From positions 38,181,437-38,245,436 of the forward strand of contig JAPWDM010000002.1 of assembly GCA_035578155.1 (NCBI GenBank): a stretch of DNA of 64,000 bases. Reading direction: 5' to 3'. The stretch comes from Brachynemurus nebulosus. Its lineage: Eukaryota; Arthropoda; Insecta; Neuroptera; Myrmeleontidae. The notes beneath the pieces are model-generated. The model saw only the letters and a program-made list of their open reading frames with translations. It had not been told where the DNA came from and did not search any database. Made by a program: the position numbers and the translations under genes. Positions 1 through 12,200 of this stretch are shown one piece after another. Within the stretch, counting starts at the first letter, position 1, and every line of letters starts with the position of its first letter.

Positions 1-286
1 ACTTTTCTTTGATTTTTTCAGTATAAATTCTTAACTTGTAAAGTACATTCACATTCAAAAATTGTGAAATAAAAAACAACTAGTCACTAACAATAAGTTA
101 GAAATCGCAGTTTTAATATTTAATATGTGTTAGAGTCCCTATAATAAATAGAGTCGTGACATGTCATCCATTTTCTGTCCAAAACAGAGCGGGAAGCTTA
201 AAAAATTAACCTTTAAATGATTAAGACGAGTAACTCGTCCTGCAATATGGCGGCTCAAAATGCTGTGATATGTATATATTCGGTAC

Positions 287-734
287 AGAAATGAAATTTT
301 CGATTTCAAAATTCAGTTTGAGCAACATTGGAGAGGGGGTGAGTCACCCTATTAAATTACATATTAGTTACCATACAATCATTTTTAATATTAACACACT
401 GACAGTGGGTAATAATGTCACAATAAGTGGTTCTGAAATTGGACTGTCGTATGTAAGGTTTTCATAAAGTTTGTTTTTTAATGGATGTTATAGTTTTCGT
501 TATCGAAAGTTATCGATACGGAAAATAACGATATTTTGAAAATGAATGGAAACCTAACAAAAACCTTACATACGATAGTCCAACTTCAGAACCACTTATT
601 GTGACATTATTACCCACTGTCAGTGTGTTAATATTAAAAATTAATGTATGTTAACTAATATGTAATTTAAGAGGGTGACTCACCCCCTCTCCAATGTTGC
701 TCAAACTGAATCTTGAAATCGAAAATTTCATTTC
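287..734. repeat. Inverted repeat with ~175 bp arms
   Basis: Left arm about 287-462 and right arm about 559-734 are reverse complements with few mismatches, separated by a ~96 bp spacer. Each arm carries the phrase gagggggtgagtcaccc or its complement. The right arm continues directly into the dispersed repeat at 735-1245. No coding capacity is apparent; the open frame inside the left arm is a by-product of the repeat. Confidence 0.85.
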
Positions 735-1245
735 TACGTTATTCTAAATGTCTTAAACTATTTTCCATGAAGAAAAACTTCTTAAACTACCCAAGTAGTA
801 CGATTATTCGACACAGTCACCCCCTAGTTAACTACCCCTAGACTTAATATTAGGACATTGAGCAAAAACAGGTCAATTAGATTTTTTGACGTAGATTTCA
901 AATCTGTAAACAAAATTTTTAAATATATTGTTTAATTTTCACCCCCTTTTTGCAAAATTAACCCCCAGCCACCCCTGTTGACACAATTTGAACAAATTGC
1001 ATACCAATAGATAGCTCTTTAAAAAAGAGCAATATCGCCAATTTAAACTTTTGCTTTATCTCTTACCGTTTTCGAGATATTTAAAAAATTAAATTTTTAC
1101 CCCAATTTTTGGAGGGCGATTTCACCCCTTCAAACCGTTTTTCCGCCGATAAAGAAAAAAACGTGTCGCTTATTTTTGAGTGTTGTACAACATATCTAAG
1201 TTTCATCAAAATCGATAGGTCCGGCCTCGGGACGTTTACTTGTCA
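735..1245. repeat. Dispersed repeat, copy 1
   Basis: This stretch recurs in inverted orientation at about 55767-56345, and a shorter part of it at about 41200-41345. Shared landmarks are the block around tcgataggtccggcctc, the block around gaaatcgcccttcaa (on the complement here) and the C-rich phrases near 815-840. It is non-coding. The family is probably a non-autonomous DNA transposon, but I do not recognise it. The rest, to 1542, is AT-rich DNA downstream of BRD8. Confidence 0.8.
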
Positions 1246-1542
1246 GTTAGGAAAGGTTTTATAACAAAATTTTCTAGCGAACACACAAATAATAAGACAT
1301 TATTTTATTCAATTTTATCGTTTATTTTTAACAATTATTTACATTTTATAAAAAAATTTGTATATTAAATTACAAATGAAAATTATTTACAATTTAAAAG
1401 AAAAAAAAATGTTTATAATTTAAAACACTTTGAGAAAGAAACTGATCCAATATGATAATAATTTTAAAATCAAAATAAATTTTAGTTCAAGATTTTGAAA
1501 GTCCAACTTTCAAAATTGATTGAAAATAGTTTGTTTATTTTT

Positions 1543-4113
1543 TTATTCTAACTTTCGTTTACGACTTTTCGAAAGTGATAAATCTGTTTTCTTCAATCCT
1601 GGTTCACTTGTGCGGGTTTCCCGTCTAGCTGGCGTTTCAACTTGCGCTTGCGCTTGAACCAATATTTGAATTTGTTCGATACATTCATTTTGCATTTCTC
1701 TGGCCATATTATAAATATAATCGTTGGTTTTATTGTACATTATGGCATTTTGAAACATAAGCAACACGTAACGTATAAATTCTTGTGTGGTTTTAATTTG
1801 ACCATTATCAATATGGCGTCGCAGTGTATGTAAATCTTTGGGTTCACGAACAATACTATGATATCCGGGCGCTTGATCGTCAGTAATTGGTCTTAAAAAT
1901 AGTGAGGCATATTTATGTGTGGCCATTCGATTGTACACGAGCATAACCGATTTTTTCCACGCACGATATTCTCGATCGTCTTCGAAGCCAGCGACACTTG
2001 ATGCCGGACTGTTTGGTATAGAATCGCTTGGTGTCGCTGGTGTGGAATATCGACGTTTAGTACGTGCTAGAGACACTTCAGCTTCTTCTTCAGTCCATGG
2101 ACTTTCGGAACGATCCTGATCTAAATTTTTGATTTTTGATTTGTTATCAGCTTTTTTCTCGGTATCTAATGACTCAAGATCATCCAGTAGATCTTTTTCA
2201 TCATCATTAGTCAATTCGAGTTTATCGTCTAATAGGAAATCGATTTCTTTTTCTTCTTTCTTTTTATTTCGGGAATAATCGCGTTTTACTTTTTCCGTTT
2301 TCACGAGTGGAACTGATGATGATTCATCAAAATCGGAGTCGTCTGTGAGTGATGATTTCGGTAAATCGTCAATTAGATCATCTTTTGTACTGTTCGATAA
2401 ATTTGATGCTTCGGCGTCCATTTTTTCTTCTCTGATTTCTTGTTTTATTTCAATTTCTTCTGTAATTTCCTTTGTTTCCTTTTTATCTTCGTCTTTATTT
2501 TCTTCATTCATTGCTGCGCATTCTTCACTGGATGTTTGCGATATGACTTCTGTGACCGAAGATTCATTAGTGGATTCTTCGCGATCTTCGATTTTTATTT
2601 CGGATTCTTGTACTGAATTGGTATCTTCTTTCTCTGTTTCGTCGATAACATCAGTAGTTTCCTTTTTTATCTCAATATTTTGATTTTGAGTGGGGTCGAT
2701 GTCTTCCAGGACAACGGAGACTTCTCGAATTGTTGGTGGATTAATAGAGTTGATTGTGATTTTTGGCGGTGGTTTTTGTGGTTCTTCTATCGCAGGTGGT
2801 TTTTCGATTTCAGGTTCAGGTTGTTCTTGAACTTCTTCTACGTTCACCTCTTCCTTAATTGTAGTTGCGGGTGGTTCAATTTGCTGTGAAATAGCCGCAA
2901 GAACTTCTGCAACGTTTGGTTGCTCTTCGGTTAAGGTTTTATCTAATTCATTTTTTATCTCGCCGATCTTACTTTGGTCGGACTCGTGAAGGGAAAGTTC
3001 TTCTTTGCGTTCAAGGAGTTCTTTACTTTCGTTTTCTTCAACGTTTTTTATAACTTCTTCGATAAGTTGCATTTCTTCTTCGATATTATCCGAGGGAAGA
3101 ATTAAACTGGACTGTAAGCTTCCTTCTTTCTTGATATCGACTGGACTGGAGAGTAAATTTATTCCTGATGATATATTTGTCGAAATTAAGTTCGGCTCTA
3201 AAACCTGAATTGCTGGTGCTAAATTAATATTATTGTTTTGTATCGGTTCTTGGCCGATGGCGGTGCTAACAAGTTGTTGAATACCCGGTGAAACTGTGAC
3301 TTCCGGTGATGAATTCAGTAAACTAGCAATTGTTGGCGAAGCTCCCCGTTGGTTATTACTTGTGATAGCAGAATGTAAAATCGAGGATGTGGCATTTGGT
3401 GCTGGCGAAGGAGATTTTAAGAGACTAGTTAATAGAGGCGACATCGCTGGTTTATTACTTTCTTGAGAGTTATCTTCGAGCGAATGAGGTTCAATTTTCG
3501 GTGAATCTAATGGGCTATCTACAGCATCTATTTTTCGCTTTTGACCAGTTTGTGTGAAAATTTTATTGACTGGTCGCCACTGTCTTTCTAATTCTAGTTT
3601 CTTTTCTTCTCGCTGCTTGAGCCACTCAGCGTACATCTGGGCTTCCTTTTCCTTCTGTTTATTCTCTTGGTCGATTTGTAAACACATTTCTCGTAGCTGC
3701 GCCTCGTCAGCTCGTCCAGATTTTACCAGATTGATCTCTTCTTTTAATTTCATATACGTTTTTCGTTCCTCGGCCATAATTCGTTTTAATTCTAGCATTC
3801 TTTCCTCTTTCAGTCGTCTGAGAATACTTTCACTAGGTGTTTCGATGACAGCTTCAGAACCGGTGGTTCGTTTCTTACGTTTAGGTGTTTCTACATTTTC
3901 TAACAAAAGGCCATACTGTGCTGCACAATTTTTTTGAGAGTACCAATCACTAGGTCGAGTTGTGTGACCCAAAGTTTTCATTGAACGACTTACAGACATC
4001 CAGTTTTGATCACCACTTCTTACAACGGCTGATGCTAACAGTAATTTTTCTTTTGTGTCCCAAGTATCAATGGGGGCACGTTTTCTTTGTAACTGTTCTT
4101 GAATTGATGCCAT
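1543..4113 (-). CDS. BRD8: Bromodomain-containing protein 8 (NuA4/TIP60 complex subunit)
   Basis: An uninterrupted 856-codon frame. The first ~80 residues match the conserved BRD8 N-terminus (TWDTKEKLLLASAV, then a tryptophan-rich stretch ending YSQKNCAAQY). Residues ~105-180 are a charged coiled coil, and ~190-690 are low-complexity, acidic, Glu/Ser/Thr-rich linker. A bromodomain spans ~711-815, with the acetyl-lysine-reading Asn at residue 794 in the AIMYN motif. A basic tail (KSRKRK) ends the protein. Known of the family: BRD8 is a subunit of the TIP60/NuA4 histone acetyltransferase and reads acetylated chromatin in the nucleus. The start is the first ATG of the frame and opens directly on the conserved N-terminus. 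The gene has no introns, unlike the other complete genes here. Only one bromodomain is present; some vertebrate isoforms have two. Confidence 0.95.
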   Translation of the reverse strand: MASIQEQLQRKRAPIDTWDTKEKLLLASAVVRSGDQNWMSVSRSMKTLGHTTRPSDWYSQKNCAAQYGLLLENVETPKRKKRTTGSEAVIETPSESILRRLKEERMLELKRIMAEERKTYMKLKEEINLVKSGRADEAQLREMCLQIDQENKQKEKEAQMYAEWLKQREEKKLELERQWRPVNKIFTQTGQKRKIDAVDSPLDSPKIEPHSLEDNSQESNKPAMSPLLTSLLKSPSPAPNATSSILHSAITSNNQRGASPTIASLLNSSPEVTVSPGIQQLVSTAIGQEPIQNNNINLAPAIQVLEPNLISTNISSGINLLSSPVDIKKEGSLQSSLILPSDNIEEEMQLIEEVIKNVEENESKELLERKEELSLHESDQSKIGEIKNELDKTLTEEQPNVAEVLAAISQQIEPPATTIKEEVNVEEVQEQPEPEIEKPPAIEEPQKPPPKITINSINPPTIREVSVVLEDIDPTQNQNIEIKKETTDVIDETEKEDTNSVQESEIKIEDREESTNESSVTEVISQTSSEECAAMNEENKDEDKKETKEITEEIEIKQEIREEKMDAEASNLSNSTKDDLIDDLPKSSLTDDSDFDESSSVPLVKTEKVKRDYSRNKKKEEKEIDFLLDDKLELTNDDEKDLLDDLESLDTEKKADNKSKIKNLDQDRSESPWTEEEAEVSLARTKRRYSTPATPSDSIPNSPASSVAGFEDDREYRAWKKSVMLVYNRMATHKYASLFLRPITDDQAPGYHSIVREPKDLHTLRRHIDNGQIKTTQEFIRYVLLMFQNAIMYNKTNDYIYNMAREMQNECIEQIQILVQAQAQVETPARRETRTSEPGLKKTDLSLSKSRKRKLE

Positions 4114-5287
4114 TTCAACCGCTTATTATTTGAAATATTAAACACAAAACATTACAACATAACCTATAAAAAGAAATATTATCAGTGTAATTACTGCACT
4201 GCTATTTCTTAAAATATAATTTCAATCACTAACATTAAATAATTCAAAACATCTTTTTCTGTTTCTATTATTTATGTTATTGTGTTACATTTATTCAGAA
4301 AATGTCAAAACTGATAGCTATATTTCAAATGACGCATAATAAAGCCATGCTTTTTTGTTTGTGGCGTGATATTTAAAATCTTTAGGTATATTTTGTTTCT
4401 TAATTTTTTTTACATTAAAAATAAAAACAATTATATATTTTTAATATTAAAATAATAAATAATATTCTTTAAAATTTATACTATTTTACATTACAATTGG
4501 TGACTACTAAATTCTTTTATTAAATAAAAAAAATTTTTTTGGTCTTCTTTTCCCCAAAGGCCGAATGCTGTTTTCTCGTGGTTTTCTCCGTTTTCTCATA
4601 TCTAAAACAATGGAGTATTATAAGATGGAGATCTTACTTATATGGGAGGAATCGACAAAATTGGTCACGAAAATGGCACATTATAAGGCTTTCTTTTTTT
4701 ACCACTCGTGGCGTTAATAATCTCAAAATACTGATGTGAATATAGTAACATAAAACGGATAAACAGAATGTAAGGGTGTGTACACAATCAATGAAATAAG
4801 GAATAAAAAGTATGCCATCTAGTGACGTTGAGTGGAACTTTAACGTAACTGCTCACAGAACAAATAGAACGAATATAACTATCTCTTTTCTGTAATCACT
4901 TATGTGCTTTTATGTGCATCTTAGGCTGCTTAGTGTCATTTGCTTAGTACCCATCGCTGAGTGTAAGTCAGTCAAACAACAATGCATTTGATTGTTGTTA
5001 GCATTGTAGAACCCGCACAAGTATCACACATATGTATGCGAACCAGGGTCACGTGCACCACCGATCACTCACACTAACAGAGTTTACCGCACAAATACAA
5101 AGTAAACACCGTGCACGTATACAACATATTTTCTATCTCAAGTGGTTACACTGGTTCCAGTAGTATAGAGATAGATATTTTTTCTCTAGTGCTCTATGTA
5201 ACTGCTCGTAGATATTCGCCACGGGAACTGATTCTAGTGCCATCTGGTGGTTAAAAATAAAACCTCTCTATAACAAGTCAATTTTAA
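4114..5287. other. Intergenic, BRD8 upstream region and a dispersed repeat
   Basis: The AT-rich upstream region of BRD8 runs to about 4500. From about 4780 to 5250 the DNA is less AT-rich and shares blocks, inverted, with 39600-40320: for example the phrase around gttacactggttccagtagt, and a block with aactatctcttttctg. No convincing coding sequence is seen. Confidence 0.5.
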
Positions 5288-6322
5288 AAAGAAATAGGAA
5301 AGTACAAACGTAAGCAACTTTTTTTTAACATAATTGATAATAAACAATTTGAAATAAATATCAATGATATTATTAAGTATTTGGGTAATTCTAAAAGACC
5401 TTTAGTTGAAGGAGAACAGGTTTATAAAGCAAATCACATTATTGCATGTGGTTTGAAAGAAACAAGAAGCTCAGAATGCATACAAATAGCTGCTGTTTGT
5501 CAATCATCGTCTCAGGTGCAACAAGTGCATCAAATTGAAATGAAGGTAGAACTTATCAGTAATGAGATAAATATTTCTGCAAAATGTTCTTGTATTGCGG
5601 GTGCAGCAAAATGCAAGCACATTTTTGCAACATTAGTTTTTCTTTATCGGTTGGTTCTCTGGTTTTCTGTTTATATGTATTTACATAAACTAAGGGAGAA
5701 TTCGAAACGCACCTAGCCAAAGTGTCTTGATCTTACTTTTAAGAATATTACACTTGTTTTGAAGTGTTTCTGTCTTACTTTGGAGATATTTGTATATTCC
5801 TGTCTCTCTTTCCATGTTCTTGAGAGAAGGGTGAAGGTATGTATACATCGTATACATATCTTCACCCTTCTCTCAAGAACATGGAAAGAGAGACAGGAAT
5901 ATACAAATATCTCCAAAGTAAGACAGAAACACTTCAAAACAAGTGTAATATTCTTAAAAGTAAGATCAAGACACTTTGGCTAGGTGCGTTTCGAATGCTC
6001 CCTAATTTTTCGTTTCTTTTTTTTCTGCTAAATAATGATAAAATTTTTCTCCATAATGATACAAATTTCTTAATTGTTATTATGAAATTCTTTCTAAACT
6101 GAACTTTAATCCTACATTTCTATCCTTTCTTTTAAAATTTATTTCTAGCAATGATATGACTGAGTTAGAAAATGGGAGAAATATAAAAAAAATAAATGTG
6201 ATGAATATGCTGCTGGTATCCCTCTTACTGAAATGTGTGTCATTTTCAGGACAATAATGATGAAAGTTGTAAAGATTTAGATGACGATGAACGTAAACTT
6301 TGCTCCAAATTGTTAATCCAAG
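5288..6322 (+). pseudogene. Remnant of a SWIM zinc-finger protein gene
   Basis: A frame open from 5288 to about 5650 encodes ~120 residues ending in a SWIM zinc finger (CSCIAGAAKCKHIFATLVF; pattern CxC...CxH). A possible acceptor (tttctag) at about 6148 resumes with NDMTELE, the expected continuation of such proteins. The frame then shifts to WEKYKKNKCDEYAAGIPLTE, which ends at another intron-like border near 6249, followed by a short acidic block to 6322. SWIM proteins of this kind are abundant in insect and cnidarian genomes, often beside YqaJ-like exonuclease domains, which suggests a mobile origin. The internal shift, the missing partner domain and the MITE in the presumed intron suggest a decayed copy. 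A live gene with more exons is not excluded. Confidence 0.5.
5694..6002. mobile_element. Palindromic MITE, PIF/Harbinger-like, 309 bp
   Basis: An almost perfect palindrome. Its ends are GGGAG(A/C)ATTCGAAACG and the complement, and the centre is at about 5848. It is flanked on both sides by TAA (5691-5693 and 6003-6005), a 3 bp target duplication typical of PIF/Harbinger elements, whose ends often begin GGG. The two arms give nearly identical open frames on opposite strands, a mirror effect and not genes. It lies in the presumed intron of the SWIM-finger remnant. Confidence 0.8.
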
Positions 6323-9207
6323 GTACTTCCTTTATTATAATTAATACAAATATAGAATAAAATATTGTATACATAGAAAGGTAAATATTCTTTTCGAGTA
6401 CATTTAAATCTATAAAAATAATTACTAGTAGGAAACAAATCAGATTTTAAAAAGTGTCGATGACAGATTCGCATTCTTGATAGCATACTGCATTTTTAAG
6501 GCTTTTAACCATGTGAGACGGATAGACATCGGGTAGAGGCACTTCAGTTGTTTTGCGCAGATGCATCAATTAGTGTTTACCGTGTTTACTGTTCAGATTG
6601 GTTCATATTACCACCAAAAAAGTCGCGTTTGCGCAAAACGAACCAAATACTTCCAAATCTGCACCGTGATGTTGGGACGTTTTTTTCATATCCATTTGGC
6701 TATATATGTATACGGTATTCATATTCAGACTATTCGATTCTTACATCAATACTTACCACTGCTTTTATGTCATTATATATTTATTACTGTATATCACTGT
6801 TTATTACTTTTTCGATAGGTCTGATTTGCCTACAGGCTCCCTAAATAAACCTAGAGAGCTGAAATTTTGTATATGAATTGAGTATAGGTTATATAACAAT
6901 TATAAAAACATAAAACCGCATAGACCAACGAATTATAGGATATATACATAATTATATAATATGTTCTTTGGCCTGTGAATAAAACACAATTTTAGTTTCT
7001 ATTGATTTATTTTTTATAAATTTTGTTACAAAATAAACATGAAAATTTTCCAAAATTTTTCTGTTAGTTTTTTTTACTAAAATTTTTTTATAGAAAAATG
7101 TAGTAACAAACTAACGGCAAATAAAAAAACAGTACAAAATGATAAAGAAAAGTAATCAATACTTAACTTTTAATTCGAATCTTACTTAATTACCAAAGCT
7201 CTTAAAATCATAATAGTATAAGCTGCAGCTCCATTGGGAATTGTAAAAAAAATAACTACTGCTAGTAAGAAAAGTTTATTAGGTTTAAGGATATTTGGGA
7301 GATACAATCGGAGATAAAAGTACATAAAATTAGAAATCTGTGAATAATTGAGTTGTATAACAGACTAAGAGGTAAATAAATAGTTATCTAACCAACTGTA
7401 CTACAACTGCTTGTACAAATACATAAAACTATAGCTCTCAGCTGACTACAAGAGCTAAGTAAGTACATTCTGAGGATTTTTACGAGACGGTTGAAAATTT
7501 AGTAGAATGTTCCGTATTAAATACTGAGGCCTCTGTGAAAACTTCAAACCGATTTACTAAGCCGTTAAAAAGTTATTTAATCTGTTCTGTCGTCGAATTT
7601 TCATAAGAATACATGTAAAATTACAGTTTTTTTTTTTTTTTTTAATAACTTTTTAACGGCTTAGTGAATCGGTTTTAAATTTTCACAGGGGCCTCAGTAT
7701 TTAATGAGGAACATTCTACTAAATTTTCAATCGTCTCGTTCCACTTTGAAATTCCTCCCAAAAATCCTCAGAATGTACTCAACTCTTGTAGTCAGCTAAG
7801 AGCTATAGTTTTATGTATTGTACAAGCAGTTGTAGTGTGATAGATATTATTTAGTAAAGATAATTATTTATATTTACCTCACAGTTTATTATACAACATA
7901 ATTATTCACGAATTTCTAATTTTATGTACTTTTGTGTCCAATTGTACCTCCCAAACAACCTTAAAATTTGTGCTGTTTAGTTTGCAAATTCTAAACGGTC
8001 AATTTTTGGAAATGTTATTTTTCTTTTTCCATAATAATTGCTTCTAAATAAAAATAGACAATTCAAAATTGCTACCATTTCTTTAACTGCCTACTCGCAA
8101 TAGTTCTGCTATCCGTTACCAGATGGCTAAGCATTAAACCACGCCCAATATTTCTGTAATGAAGTTAGTCAAAAGTATTTTAAATCAATAAAATAAATCG
8201 ATTCTTATAGTCTTAAAGCTAAACCACTTTATAAAAAGAAAAATCAGTCAAAAACATTGTAAAATGTATGTTTTCTTTTTCTTAAAGTAAAATATAAATG
8301 CAAAAAATAATCAGATATTAAAAAATATTTATAATCTAAAGATTAACTTCGACCGTTAAGTAATTCTAATAAAACTGTATGGTTAAAATGTGTTAAAACT
8401 TGTAAATATAATACTTTTAGGTAAAAAGCTAAGCCAAGAAAACTGATATCAGTAAAAGTAAATTGCCAAAAAATAAAACTTTGAAGTGCTAAAAGAACAG
8501 AATAGAGAATTTTGAAATTTAGTCTTTTAGTTTATAAAAATTTAAAAAACAATTTAATTTTACTGTAATTATAGCATTGTCTTGATTTTGTAATTTTCCC
8601 GAATATATTTTTACGCATATTACATATATTATAATACTTATGAAACTATAATATTAAAATGAGTGATGAATTACAAGTTTCAACTGTATTAAGAAGACAA
8701 TAATGATTTACATGATTTACACTAGGAAATTAACTTTAAATTACATGTTCTGATTATTTTAAGAATTGTTTGATATAAGTCTGGAGACTTTTAGCAATAG
8801 ATAATTATTCTGAATATGAATTTTTATAATGTTGTTGTACTCTATGGAAAAAATTTACAAACAAAAAGAAAAAACACTAAAACTAAATTAATTCTAACTA
8901 TCACAATGTAATCCTAAAAATCACAAAATACAAGACGTTATTTTTAAAAGTTAAGGCATGTTTTCAAAAAATTAAATTACATACAAAGTAAAAATTATAA
9001 AAAAGTAAATGTATAAAAAGCAAAATATTTTTGATTTTTTCCCCCTTTTTACTAAAAAAATGAAAAATTTTAAGCTAAACTGACGTTAACTGAAAATTTT
9101 GAAAATATACTGCATTTTTAAAAATACAATCTTATAAGCTAGAAGAAGATAGACAATATACTATATAGCGATATATACAGAAGATGGCAACTCCAAAACC
9201 AAATGAT
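6323..9207. other. Intergenic, repeat-rich
   Basis: This holds no supportable gene. It contains the ~700 bp foldback at 7275-7970 and otherwise very AT-rich DNA, part of it the 3' flank of CKS1. Short open frames at 6548-6844 have no recognisable protein features. Confidence 0.5.
7275..7970. repeat. Foldback element, ~700 bp
   Basis: Left arm about 7275-7600 and right arm about 7640-7970 are imperfect reverse complements, around a short centre containing a run of about 18 T. Matching landmarks are ctgaggatttttacgagacgg on the left and the complement of tcgtctcgttccact...atcctcag on the right. The arms have diverged with indels, so the insertion is not very recent. There is no coding capacity. 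Confidence 0.75.
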
Positions 9208-12200
9208 TTAGTTTGGAGGTGTAGTAATGGCACGTTTAAATAGCAGGATATGAGGTTCTGAAACAAAACAAAAAAATATATTAGGACACGAAATTTCTTT
9301 AAAAATAAAAACTGATTAATTTTATTTTTATCTGTTCGCTCTAAACAGAGTACCAAGCAGGGCTTAGTTTCAGCTGGAACGCGACGAAACGGTGTTCTGG
9401 CACCCCGGACGGCGTTCCAGCACCTCCCAGGGATTTTTATTTTTTGCTGGAACGGTCCGGCATGTCCTAGGATTTTTTTTATAGTCAAAAAACCAAGTGG
9501 CCGTGAAAGTGTATTACCTTTTTTTCTGCTCATCACTAGTTTCTAGGTAATTTAAAAAAAAAGAAAAAAAAAACTTAAACGGCGTTCCGGCACCTACAGT
9601 TTTAGAAATTAAGCCCTGGTATGTACTAAGTAGAGGTACTGCAATCGATTGCAGCGCTTCTAGTGTATAAAAATTGCAATAAAGTGAGTAAAAATGTTCT
9701 GTTGATTTTGTGAATTTTTTATGATTTAAACAGTTCTTAAAGGGTTTTAATTTTAAAAACCGATCAAACAAAAGTTGCTGTGTTGTAAATTTAAAAAATA
9801 CTGGTAGAAGTTAAAGCTCACTATACATCCTATGCACGACTAAGAGAATTTAACGCAGCACTAGTATTGTACACAGCTACAAACAACTTATGTTTACTAA
9901 ATATGGTAATGTCCTTTGTGTATTATCTAGTGTTTCCGATACCTCGATACGATTTTATTGAAAATCGATTTTTGGAGAGTCGATCTCCGATTTTTCGAAT
10001 CGATTCTTTGGAGACCAAATCGATACAGACTTACCAGAGATTAGAATATTTTTAGTAAAAATATGATGATTTTTTAGAATTATCGATTAAGAATATGTTT
10101 TAACTATTTATATGCTATCAAATAATTTTACCACTTTAAAAATAGTTCATTTATAAAAAATTTAATAAGATTTTGGATTCGTGTGACACTTTTAGTGCAA
10201 ATCGGGAACTACTTTATTTAAACTAAATTCAGTATTTCATCTTCAAAGGAAATAAAATTGATAAGTTTTTTTGAAACTGATTTATGATTGCGTAATAAGA
10301 AACTGCATGATTAAAATATTTATATTTTTTTTAATTTTCTGTAAGTACAACTGAATCGATTTTCGTCAAATCGATCTTTTGTAATTAGATTTTCTCCTGT
10401 GTCGATCTTTGCTTTGGCATGGTGGCCACAGATTTTTGAAGATCAAATTCCCTGACTTTTCCAGGTTTTCCAGAAATTTTATTAAAAAATTCCGTGCCTA
10501 TTTTGTGAAAAATGCCACCCCTGCTTTATCCCAAAAAAGCTAAAAAAAAAAAATTTGACATAAAAAAGTAAATGAGAAAAAAAAAAAAAAAAAAACAAGA
10601 AAGACGCGTTAATTTTTAAATCTAATCAGAAATACGCAATAATTTTTAAATCTAATCTCAAAACAAGTGGAAAATCATATAAAAATCAATTTTTTCCAAT
10701 CTTCTGGTAAAATTCCCTGACTTTTCCAGAAAGTAAAAATTCCCTGACATTTCCAGGTTTTCCAGTAATGTGGCCATCATGTTTGGCGATTCGAATCGAT
10801 CCACAAAATCGATTTTTTGGCTAAAAATCGGAAACCCTAGTATTATCCTGAGATCCGAATATCGATGTTTTTTTCAATTCGGATTTTATGAACTGAAGTA
10901 ATTGTTAGGAGTATTTAAATGGAATACGTGCTTGTACACTAGTATCAGATCGGATAATTCTCGAACGTACCACTAGACTGCGGTCCACGAATATTATGAA
11001 TAATGTATATCGGTTTTGCCTTACTGAACCACGGTATTCATGGGACAACTTATTTCGAGCCAAATGAATGAATGATAAATGTGGGAACCAAATCAAAGTT
11101 TTCGTCATACACAAACCACCCAAAACAAACCAACTAGGCCCCACGTAATCTAAAAGGGGCCAGCTAACACCTAGCACTTTGTAGAATATCAGGGTTGCCT
11201 TAAAATCTGTTCTCTTGATGCTATCGAAACTGAATATTGGAGATCTTAGACACTAACACCTCAAGGAAGGCAATGCTTCATAAATACAGGACGAGGACTG
11301 GTCCTTCATGCCACACTTGTGGCAACGAACACTCTCTCCTAGTCCCATAATAAAAAGATACTTCTTCAACAGCCTTCAGAGTAGTGGAAAAATGTCATCT
11401 GTTATATTTTTCCGTCTCCATCCAAGCTCGAATCAGAATAGTGCATAAAGAGTCTAAATTGAGACATATCTATGACTCATGAAAAGGCTACTGAACGTGT
11501 AAATAGTTTCTTAAACGGCAAAAAAAAGTTGCAATCGTTATTAATTTGAAAAAAATTCTCACCCTGGCGTCATCAAAACAATTGAAACATTTTAGGGTAG
11601 ATACAAAATTTTAAATTACACAAACTTCTGTTTGTAAGTTTTTTTTTTTTACACCTCAACTGTCTTTTGACAAATAGAAATAAAAATTTAACCCTCCTAC
11701 TCCCCGCGCAATTACTAAAATTAACAAATTTTAATCCCACAGAAACTCTGATTAAAATTTTTCAACCTAAAAACTACTCTATCCAAATTGAGAAGTATGA
11801 CCAGCTCTGAGCAACTTGCTTTACCAATAAATCACAATTCTAGTCAGGAATCAGAAACTAAGAGCTATTTTTTTTTTTAAAAAAAAAGTAACAAAATGGA
11901 GAATTCTGGATGATAAATGAAAGGAATCCATCTTAAATGATAATAATTTAAACATTAACATTTTATGAGACACAAAAACGAAAAATTTTCAAAAAATTAC
12001 AATTACATAATTAAAAATTTCATGTAAAACTTTATAAAAAGAAAAAAAAATACAAAAATTTTAAATTACGACCGTTACAATTTTTACGATATAGTAAAAG
12101 AAAAAAATTTACCTGGTTTGTGAGTCATATAATGTACCCATCCTTGACTTTGTTGAACTCCTAGGTTTCTCCACTCCTGTTCCGACATTAGATGTGTTTT

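Noticed and set aside
1642..3937. Several plus-strand open frames (e.g. 2345-2683, 3554-3937)
   Set aside because: They are antisense shadows of the BRD8 coding exon, with Ser/Phe-rich text typical of a reversed acidic linker.
5713..5983. Two overlapping, nearly identical 74-codon frames on opposite strands
   Set aside because: They are a mirror effect of the palindromic MITE at 5694-6002.
11200..11350. Possible end of a non-LTR retrotransposon ORF ([20 protein letters not shown])
   Set aside because: A Cys/His pattern like that after reverse transcriptases, but only ~20 residues, without an upstream polymerase block. Too short to call.
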